A stretch of 5,103 nucleotides of DNA. Source: an uncultured Collinsella sp. (GTDB lineage: Bacteria > Actinomycetota > Coriobacteriia > Coriobacteriales > Coriobacteriaceae). The stretch covers positions 1-5,103 of the forward strand of contig CAAECF010000034.1 of the NCBI GenBank assembly GCA_900754275.1, read 5' to 3'. How positions within the stretch are numbered: position 1 is the first letter of the stretch; the number at the start of each line of letters is the position of its first letter. Both the position numbers and the translations under genes were made by a program. Positions 1 through 5,103 of the stretch are shown one piece after another. Below the pieces are notes generated by a model. The model saw only the letters and a list, made by a program, of their open reading frames with translations, was not told where the DNA came from and did no database searches.

Positions 1-249
1 CCCCAGCCGATAGTCTTTTTGGCATGGGGCCGCTTTGCCCAGCAGATGGTCGAAGGCAAGCTCGCCGCTACCGGCGCGGGCAAGGCAACCGGCAAGTTCT
101 GCCTGGCCTCTACGCACCCCTCACCGCTTTCGGCCAACCGTGCCACGGCAGAACTCCCCGCTTTTATGGGGTCGCGCCCCTTCTCTGCTGCCAATCGGCT
201 ACTCGAACAGCATGGCTCGACCCCCGTCAACTGGACTTGCCTCGACTAA
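1..249 (+). CDS. ung: Uracil-DNA glycosylase, family 1 (C-terminal fragment)
   Basis: This is the last 82 residues of a gene that begins before the window, open in frame from base 1 to the TAA at 247-249. Family 1 uracil-DNA glycosylase cuts uracil from DNA, the first step of base excision repair in the cytoplasm. The fragment opens with PIVFLAWG, the usual strand before the active-site loop. It then carries HPSPLSA at fragment residues 39-45, the DNA-intercalating motif with the conserved histidine. Next comes FMGSRPFSAAN (FxGxRxFSxxN in the family) and the typical ending PVNW. The catalytic aspartate motif (GQDPYH) would lie upstream and cannot be seen. About 10 residues between the HPSPLSA and FMGSRPFS motifs make that linker slightly longer than in E. 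coli Ung. An internal TTG at 19 is not a real start. The motif order leaves little room for another identity. Confidence 0.93.
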   Translation, partial: PQPIVFLAWGRFAQQMVEGKLAATGAGKATGKFCLASTHPSPLSANRATAELPAFMGSRPFSAANRLLEQHGSTPVNWTCLD

Positions 250-264
250 AAATCGAGACATCAA

Positions 265-298
265 AAACGCGCCCGACGGCTTTCCATCGGGCGCGTTT
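265..298. terminator. Bidirectional rho-independent terminator
   Basis: A perfect 12-bp stem pairs 265-276 (AAACGCGCCCGA) with 287-298, around a 10-nt loop. It sits between the stop codons of two convergent genes, ung on the plus strand and the dehydrogenase on the minus strand. Read on the minus strand the stem is followed by five T, the better terminator signal. On the plus strand only three T follow before CC. It most likely ends the transporter-dehydrogenase transcript and also stops ung read-through. Confidence 0.85.
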
Positions 299-299
299 C

Positions 300-980
300 C
301 TATTCGGGCCAAATAAATTGTGTGCGGCCGGCCTCGCCGCCATCGATCAGCAGGCTCTGCCCGGTCATAAACCGGTTGGTTACGCCCACAAAGTAGATCC
401 ACTCGGCGATCTCTTGGGCGGTGGCCCAGCGTTTAAGCGGCGTGAGCTCCATAATCTGGTTCCACAGGTGCTCGTCTTCCATCACGCAACGGTTGAGCGG
501 CGTGATAACGCCGCCCGGGTCCACACTGTTGGCGATGGCCTGCGGTGCCAGGCGGTTTGCAAGGTTTTTGGTGTAGGCGATAACGCCGCCCTTGCTGGCA
601 GCATAGGCAGGAAACTCCGACCCTGTATGCCCGCTCGCCGACCCCACATTGACCACGGATTTGATAGCCGGCGCCGGCTTGGCAGCAAGCCCCTCCCCCA
701 CAAAGGCGTAACGCTCGGTCACGTTGATGGTGCCACACAGGTTGGCGGCGATGTCATCGGCCGAATCCTGCGTACCGGCAACGTTCACGATTACCTGGGG
801 TTCAAGATCGTCTGGAAACAAGTCCGGTTCGCGTACATCAACGATCAGATGACGGTAGCGCTCGTGTTCGATCGCCGCCGGCAGCAGATCAAAGCCCACG
901 ACCTCGTGGCCCTCGTCCAAAAAGCGCTGCACGCACGCGGCTCCGATACCGCCCGAAGCGCCCGTGATCAAAACCCGCAT
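300..980 (-). CDS. Short-chain dehydrogenase/reductase (SDR family)
   Basis: This is a 226-residue classical SDR, a soluble NAD(P)-dependent oxidoreductase with one Rossmann fold. Visible motifs are the cofactor loop TGASGGIG (residues 6-13), NVAG (66-69, for the usual NNAG), Asn80 in the helix after it, the catalytic serine in VGSASG (probably Ser114), and Tyr126 and Lys130 in YAASK. PGG at 155-157 and a closing LLIDGGE complete the fold. Asp31 ends the second strand (VVGFD), which in this family usually favours NAD over NADP. At 226 residues it is shorter than the common 245-260. The start ATG at 978-980 has AAGGAG five bases upstream, and only 9 nt separate it from the stop of the transporter gene, so the two are co-transcribed. 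The substrate cannot be read from the sequence. 3-oxoacyl-ACP reductase-like names are common for such proteins, and the EntA-type 2,3-dihydroxybenzoate dehydrogenases share the GFD strand, but neither is shown here. Confidence 0.9.
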   Translation of the reverse strand: MRVLITGASGGIGAACVQRFLDEGHEVVGFDLLPAAIEHERYRHLIVDVREPDLFPDDLEPQVIVNVAGTQDSADDIAANLCGTINVTERYAFVGEGLAAKPAPAIKSVVNVGSASGHTGSEFPAYAASKGGVIAYTKNLANRLAPQAIANSVDPGGVITPLNRCVMEDEHLWNQIMELTPLKRWATAQEIAEWIYFVGVTNRFMTGQSLLIDGGEAGRTQFIWPE

Positions 981-989
981 ACTTGCTCC

Positions 990-1712
990 TTAGGCGGTTG
1001 CGTGGCGCTCGAGGTACTCGGCGCCCACGTTCTCGCGCTCCCAGCCGCGCACGACCTTGTAGCCCACGGGGCTCAGGAAGACCTCGCACAGTAGCTCGGC
1101 AACAGCGCCGGTCAGCGAGCACATAAGGACCTGCACCCAGGTCCAACCAAAGAACGTGTGGCTCACCACAATGGCAAAGACCAGGTTGTCGATAAACTGG
1201 CCAACACCCGTGGACACATAGGAACGGAAGGCAAAGCTCGCAAAGTTATTCTTCTTGAGCATACGGCCGAGCGACTGGTTGAGCGTGGAGTTAACCACGG
1301 CAGAAACGAGCATTGCCAGCGAAGAGCCCAGCACCACGTACCAGGTGCCACCGATGGTGGCGTTAAGGGCAGTGTTGACCTCGATCATGCCGGTGTCGTA
1401 GTAGGCACCCCACATACCGGGCGTGAGCGAGCATGCCCAAAAGCACAGGCTCACGGCCAGGTTAACCAGCAGCGCTAGGATAGAGATTTTAATGGATGCC
1501 TTGGCGCCGAAGCGCTTGCAGATCATGTCCTGGCACAAAAACGAAACCCAGCTCACCACAAAGCCACAGTCGAGCGCCAGATACGGCAGGCTGATGAGCT
1601 CTTTGTTGGCCAGTAGGTTCATCATGATGACGCTCACGAAAAACAGCGAAACCGTTGCCGCGGGAATGCTCCGCAACAGGACTTTATAGTCCTCCATGAC
1701 CTTCTTGATCAT
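990..1712 (-). CDS. VUT-family transporter, probable queuosine precursor importer (YhhQ/DUF165-like)
   Basis: This is a 240-residue integral membrane protein of the VUT (vitamin uptake transporter, DUF165) family. E. coli YhhQ of that family imports precursors of the tRNA base queuosine. About six hydrophobic segments are visible, near residues 16-35, 41-60, 74-96, 123-141, 170-186 and 190-211. Family-like features are NLLANK (32-37) at the end of the first segment, the polar-spiked second segment (DCGFVVSWVSFLCQD), RSYVSTGVGQFIDNLVF (163-179) and AELLCEVFLSPVGYKV (205-220) with buried glutamates followed by P..Y. The length fits the family (about 220-250). The start ATG at 1710-1712 has AAAGGAG six bases upstream; a second Met at residue 6 lacks such a site. 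It is the first gene of a two-gene operon with the dehydrogenase. The queuosine substrate comes from family knowledge; no other queuosine gene lies in the window, so another purine-like substrate is possible. Confidence 0.82.
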   Translation of the reverse strand: MIKKVMEDYKVLLRSIPAATVSLFFVSVIMMNLLANKELISLPYLALDCGFVVSWVSFLCQDMICKRFGAKASIKISILALLVNLAVSLCFWACSLTPGMWGAYYDTGMIEVNTALNATIGGTWYVVLGSSLAMLVSAVVNSTLNQSLGRMLKKNNFASFAFRSYVSTGVGQFIDNLVFAIVVSHTFFGWTWVQVLMCSLTGAVAELLCEVFLSPVGYKVVRGWERENVGAEYLERHATA

Positions 1713-1739
1713 TATGTACTCCTTTGGTTTTAGGTTTAA

Positions 1740-1768
1740 CGAGCAGGATATCGGACCCGAACTGCTCG
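1740..1768 (-). promoter_or_regulatory. Leader hairpin with possible pseudoknot upstream of the VUT transporter
   Basis: On the minus strand the leader contains a 7-bp stem CGAGCAG/CTGCTCG (plus-strand 1762-1768 with 1740-1746) around a 15-nt loop. The loop holds CGGGT. The A-rich tail after the stem (GTTAAACCTAAAACC) holds ACCT and AACC, either of which could pair with the loop's GGGT, giving an H-type pseudoknot directly before the AAAGGAG ribosome site. This is the general architecture of the small preQ1 riboswitches that control queuosine precursor transporters. The match to the known preQ1-I or preQ1-II consensus is poor, so I list a structured leader, not a named riboswitch. Confidence 0.35.
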
Positions 1769-1797
1769 GACGCCCCGGTCTTGAGACGACGGTGGGT

Positions 1798-1826
1798 ATG
1801 ATAGCCGCTCACGCGGCATCAGGCAA
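1798..1826 (-). promoter_or_regulatory. Sigma-70-type promoter of the transporter-dehydrogenase operon
   Basis: On the minus strand TTGCCT (plus 1821-1826, four of six matches to the -35 consensus) is followed after exactly 17 bp by TATCAT (1798-1803, five of six matches to the -10 consensus). A start near 1791 would give a leader of about 80 nt, covering the hairpin at 1740-1768. The promoter lies in the gap after prfC, so the operon need not depend on prfC read-through. Confidence 0.6.
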
Positions 1827-1833
1827 GCAAACG

Positions 1834-1861
1834 GCGCGGCAGCCCCGCAGGACCACCGCGC
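1834..1861 (-). terminator. Weak terminator-like hairpin after prfC
   Basis: Starting eight bases past the prfC stop, GCGCGGTGG pairs with CTGCCGCGC on the minus strand (plus 1853-1861 with 1834-1842), a 9-bp stem with two G-U wobbles and a 10-nt loop. Only three T follow (CGTTTG), so termination may be inefficient or need Rho. The -35 box of the next operon begins directly beyond it. Confidence 0.4.
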
Positions 1862-1868
1862 TGATGAG

Positions 1869-3482
<1,614 letters not shown>

Positions 3483-3529
3483 GCGGATCCTTTCTTGCAT
3501 TGAGTGCATTACGTCGTTGTAACCGCACT

Positions 3530-3535
3530 ATTGTA
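3530..3535 (-). promoter_or_regulatory. -10 box of the probable prfC promoter
   Basis: On the minus strand TACAAT (five of six matches to the consensus) lies about 48 bases before the chosen prfC start. A start near 3523 would give a leader of about 40 nt. No good -35 box is visible 16-18 bp upstream, so the call rests on the -10 hexamer and its position. Confidence 0.4.
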
Positions 3536-3623
3536 GCCGCGAAATGCTGCAGCAGGGCACCTATCAGGACAAATTCATCAGTTGGGGCTTGGATACCGGT
3601 CGGCGGCAGCACTCCGCAGCAGC
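3536..3623. other. Gene-free spacer with no recognised feature
   Basis: This stretch lies between the prfC -10 box and the palindromic array. A short open frame from the ATG at 3544 runs into the first repeat arm and has no ribosome site. I see no RNA gene, strong hairpin or clear promoter here. Confidence 0.5.
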
Positions 3624-3684
3624 TTGTCTCGATCTGTAACATCTAGACGGGTTTTGAACCTCTACCTGTTACAGATCGAGACAA
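3624..3684. repeat. Palindromic unit 1
   Basis: Perfect 18-bp arms (TTGTCTCGATCTGTAACA at 3624-3641, its reverse complement at 3667-3684) flank a 25-nt loop. Past a 2-bp mismatch the loop can extend the stem with TAGA/TCTA (3644-3647 with 3661-3664), then GGTT/AACC (3650-3653 with 3657-3660). It is the most regular unit. Its loop aligns with the others best in reverse orientation. Confidence 0.9.
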
Positions 3685-3705
3685 ACGGATGGGCGTCCCA
3701 GAAAG

Positions 3706-3762
3706 ATCTCGATCTGTAACATCTAGCCACTCAAAACGGGTCCATCTGTTACAGATTGAGAT
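3706..3762. repeat. Palindromic unit 2
   Basis: The 16-bp arms are 3706-3721 and 3747-3762, with a 25-nt loop. The single departure from perfect symmetry is G on the left arm opposite T on the right, which is a G-U pair in a plus-strand RNA. The loop carries TCTAG at its left end and CAAAACGGGTCCA to the right of its centre. Confidence 0.88.
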
Positions 3763-3784
3763 ATAAGGATAGACGGGTGGCCAA

Positions 3785-3843
3785 TGTCTCGATCTATAAC
3801 ATCTAGCAGCCAAAATCTTCTCCAGTTGTTACAGATTGAGACA
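3785..3843. repeat. Palindromic unit 3
   Basis: The 17-bp arms are 3785-3801 and 3827-3843, with a 25-nt loop. There are two departures from symmetry: the G opposite T also seen in unit 2, and a unique A at 3796 (CTATAACA for CTGTAACA) that breaks a pair in a plus-strand RNA. It is the most degenerate unit. Confidence 0.85.
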
Positions 3844-3866
3844 ACCAGGTGGGGCCCGCCAGCATA

Positions 3867-3923
3867 ATCTCAATCTGTAACAGGTAACCGTCCAAATCGG
3901 TTCCAGATGTTACAGATTGAGAT
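3867..3923. repeat. Palindromic unit 4
   Basis: Perfect 16-bp arms (ATCTCAATCTGTAACA at 3867-3882, its reverse complement at 3908-3923) flank a 25-nt loop. Within the loop AACCG and CGGTT (3886-3890 with 3898-3902) form a 5-bp inner stem with a 7-nt loop. It ends about 30 bp before the GntR -35 box. Confidence 0.9.
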
Positions 3924-3955
3924 GAATGAACGCGCTGACAATCCGAATTTGTCTC

Positions 3956-3985
3956 TTGTGCAACTGTGCATAGTGTATATATACT
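3956..3985 (+). promoter_or_regulatory. Promoter of the GntR-ABC operon
   Basis: TTGTGC at 3956-3961 and TATACT at 3980-3985, 18 bp apart, form a plausible sigma-70-type promoter. The AT-rich block TATATATA next to it stands out from the GC-rich surroundings. A start near 3992 would give a leader of about 40 nt before the GTG start codon. Confidence 0.5.
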
Positions 3986-4011
3986 GTGCTTACCGGTTAT
4001 ATACACGTGTA
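3972..4011 (+). promoter_or_regulatory. Probable GntR operator dyads over the promoter
   Basis: Three overlapping symmetries are visible. AGTGTATATATACT (3972-3985) is a near-palindrome with 12 of 14 symmetric positions, on the -10 box. TACACGTGTA (4002-4011) is a perfect 10-bp palindrome just past the likely start. GTGTATATA (3973-3981) and TATATACAC (3998-4006) form a 9-bp inverted repeat with 16 bp between. GntR/YtrA regulators commonly bind such GT...AC dyads at their own promoter, so autorepression is the likely use. No binding is shown here. Confidence 0.5.
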
Positions 4012-4033
4012 GCCCAACAGCTAAGGAGCCGCT

Positions 4034-4414
4034 GTGGACATCATCCTATCCAATTCGAGCGACAAGCCCATCTACGAGCAAATAGCCTCGCAGGTCAAAG
4101 CTCAGATCCTTTCGGGCACACTCGCTGCGGGAGCCAAACTTCCCAGCATCCGTGCACTCGCGAGCGATCTTGGGGTGAGCGTCATCACCACCAAGCGCGC
4201 CTACGCCGACCTGGAGCAGCTCGGGTTTATCTGCACCGTGCAAGGCAAAGGCTGCTTTGTCGCCGAGGGCAACCAAGAACTCTTGCGCGAAAGTCAGCTC
4301 TGCCATATCGAAGAGTTGCTTGCGAAAGCGGCGAGCCAAGCCGAAGCCCTGGGCGTCACGCGCGACAAGCTGCACGAGATGCTCGACCTGGTAGCCCCCG
4401 AAACCATGCAGTAG
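4034..4414 (+). CDS. GntR-family transcriptional regulator, YtrA subfamily
   Basis: This 126-residue protein is a DNA-binding regulator. Residues about 12-76 form the GntR winged helix-turn-helix: PIYEQIASQVKAQILSG, then LPSIRALASDLGVS (37-50), ITTKRAYADLEQLGF (51-65) with the recognition helix, and the wing GKGCFV (71-76). The remaining 50 or so residues are a short helical tail (HIEELLAKAASQAEAL...), the size seen in the YtrA subfamily, and no ligand-binding domain follows. YtrA-type genes usually precede ABC exporters and repress them until cell-envelope stress or a drug appears. The start is GTG at 4034-4036, with AAGGAG five bases upstream; the LSNSSDKPIYEQI opening is normal for the family, so no N-terminal residues seem missing. 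The ABC gene follows after 23 nt. The effector cannot be deduced. Confidence 0.93.
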   Translation: MDIILSNSSDKPIYEQIASQVKAQILSGTLAAGAKLPSIRALASDLGVSVITTKRAYADLEQLGFICTVQGKGCFVAEGNQELLRESQLCHIEELLAKAASQAEALGVTRDKLHEMLDLVAPETMQ

Positions 4415-4437
4415 CCATCTGCAAGAAAGGCTATACC

Positions 4438-5103
4438 ATGCAATATTTGCTAGAAATCAAAGGCGCATCGCGCCATGTGAGCGATCGCTTTTCGCTGCGC
4501 GACGTCACGCTTGCCGTGGAGCCTGGCCAGATCGTCGGCTTTGTTGGTGCCAACGGTGCCGGCAAAACAACGACGATTCGAGCTGCTCTCGGGCTTGTAA
4601 AGCTCGATGCCGGCGAAGTGCACCTGTTTGGGCAGCGCTGTGGCGCCGACGCACCCGGTGAAGCGCAGCGCTGCTTGCGCACCCGTGTCGGTCTCGTGCT
4701 GGACACGTGTCCTTTCCCTTCCACACTCAAGGTGACCGAAGTTGAGGCACTCGTAAGCCCGGCATACCCCACCTGGAGCCACGACACCTTTGCCAGCCTC
4801 ATCGACCGATTTTGCTTGGATCCCAAGACAAAGGTCAAGGACCTCTCCCGCGGCATGGGCATGAAACTGCAGCTTGCCTGTGCACTCAGCCATAATGCCA
4901 AGCTACTCCTTTTGGACGAAGCCACCGCGGGCCTCGATCCCATGGCGCGCGAGGAACTGCTCGATGAGCTGCTTGCTTTTGTCGCCGACGGCCAGCACAG
5001 CGTGCTGCTCTCGAGCCACATTACGTCCGACCTCGATCGCGCCGCCGACCGCGTCATCTGCATCGATAACGGCTCGATTGTGTTTGACCTGCCGCGCGAG
5101 GAC
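4438..5103 (+). CDS. ABC transporter ATP-binding protein (YtrB/CcmA-like), 3' end outside window
   Basis: The frame is open from ATG 4438 to the window edge: 222 residues without a stop. It is the ATPase subunit of an ABC-2-type exporter and would sit on the inner face of the membrane with a permease. Motifs in order are Walker A GANGAGKT (37-44), a Q-loop region VGLVLDTCPFPSTLKVTE (84-101) with Asp89 where glutamine is usual, the signature LSRGM (136-140), Walker B LLLLDE (156-161, catalytic Glu161), the D-loop GLD (165-167) and the switch His194. LS(K/R)GM signatures and the Asp in the Q-loop are common in ATPases paired with YtrA regulators, so these are not defects. AGAAAGG lies seven bases before the ATG. 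The family usually has 280-300 residues, so roughly a quarter is missing. A permease gene probably follows. The exported substrate is unknown; antibiotic or lipid export is the usual assignment. Confidence 0.94.
   Translation, partial: MQYLLEIKGASRHVSDRFSLRDVTLAVEPGQIVGFVGANGAGKTTTIRAALGLVKLDAGEVHLFGQRCGADAPGEAQRCLRTRVGLVLDTCPFPSTLKVTEVEALVSPAYPTWSHDTFASLIDRFCLDPKTKVKDLSRGMGMKLQLACALSHNAKLLLLDEATAGLDPMAREELLDELLAFVADGQHSVLLSSHITSDLDRAADRVICIDNGSIVFDLPRED

Larger units (their letters stand above)
3624..3923. repeat. Array of four palindromic repeat units, 80-bp period
   Basis: A 15-bp core, TCTCRATCTGTAACA, occurs eight times in alternating orientation. Core starts are 3627(+), 3667(-), 3707(+), 3747(-), 3787(+), 3827(-), 3868(+) and 3908(-), so the step is 40 bp throughout except one of 41. 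Neighbouring + and - copies form four palindromic units with arms of 16-18 bp and loops of exactly 25 nt. Units are separated by 23-24 bp of less similar sequence. The array occupies most of the gap between prfC and the GntR gene and, by the promoter calls here, lies upstream of both transcription starts. It resembles REP/BIME-type intergenic palindromes or a cluster of binding sites in layout, but I do not recognise the family. No T-tract follows any unit, so these are not ordinary terminators. Confidence 0.93.

Noticed and set aside
252..260. ATCGAGACA after ung, identical to part of a repeat arm
   Set aside because: Only nine bases match, without the TGTTACA half or a partner arm; chance similarity is likely.
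24..1094. Long plus-strand open frame of 356 codons
   Set aside because: It overlaps the ung end, the terminator and the convincing dehydrogenase gene on the other strand; its translation has no family features. It reflects high GC.
3624..3923. CRISPR array, because of regular 15-bp repeats with 25-nt spacers
   Set aside because: Repeat orientation alternates, repeats are too short, the within-unit spacers are homologous to each other, and no cas gene is near.
3803..4006. Open frame of 67 codons on the minus strand
   Set aside because: It runs through repeat arms and the GntR promoter, has no ribosome site and resembles no known protein.
4431..5063. Minus-strand open frame of 210 codons
   Set aside because: It is antisense to the ABC ATPase, whose Walker and signature motifs are clear on the plus strand.
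4438..5103. Damaged ABC ATPase, given Asp for Gln in the Q-loop and LSRGM for LSGGQ
   Set aside because: Both changes are usual in ATPases of this YtrA-linked family, and the catalytic residues of Walker A, Walker B and the H-switch are intact.

Overview
The window looks like the chromosome of a high-GC anaerobic actinobacterium of the Coriobacteriia type, with Collinsella or a close relative the best guess. That guess rests on GC-rich coding sequence, Shine-Dalgarno sites of the AAGGAG type, and the mix of release factor 3, a VUT-family transporter and a YtrA-type regulator with an ABC pump. It is an inference, not an identification.

Layout. (1) At the left edge is the C-terminal end of uracil-DNA glycosylase (+ strand, 1-249). 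A strong 12-bp hairpin at 265-298 follows and appears to end transcription from both sides. (2) On the minus strand is a two-gene unit: a VUT-family membrane transporter (1712 to 990), then a short-chain dehydrogenase (980 to 300). It has its own promoter near 1798-1826 and a leader of about 80 nt with a conspicuous hairpin. (3) Upstream on the same strand is prfC, peptide chain release factor 3 (3482 to 1869), a complete translational GTPase with a weak terminator-like hairpin behind it and a -10 box at 3530-3535. (4) A gene-free stretch of about 500 bp separates prfC from a divergently transcribed unit. (5) That unit, on the plus strand, is a GntR/YtrA-type repressor (4034-4414) and an ABC transporter ATPase (4438 to the window edge), probably followed by a permease outside the window.

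The notable part is the intergenic region. Positions 3624-3923 hold four palindromic units, each with two 16-18 bp arms around a loop of exactly 25 nt. Taken as single arms, this is eight copies of a 15-bp core (TCTCRATCTGTAACA) in strictly alternating orientation, one every 40 bp (a single step of 41). Base changes between units mostly preserve pairing. The four loops align without gaps once unit 1 is inverted. The array lies between the two divergent promoters and, if the promoter calls are right, outside both mRNAs. I do not recognise it as a named repeat family.

How the parts work together. The glycosylase and RF3 are housekeeping genes. The transporter is probably for queuosine precursors, and its leader may carry a small pseudoknot sensor; this is tentative. 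The GntR-ABC pair is a typical envelope-stress or antibiotic-export module, with dyad operators over its own promoter consistent with self-repression and induction.
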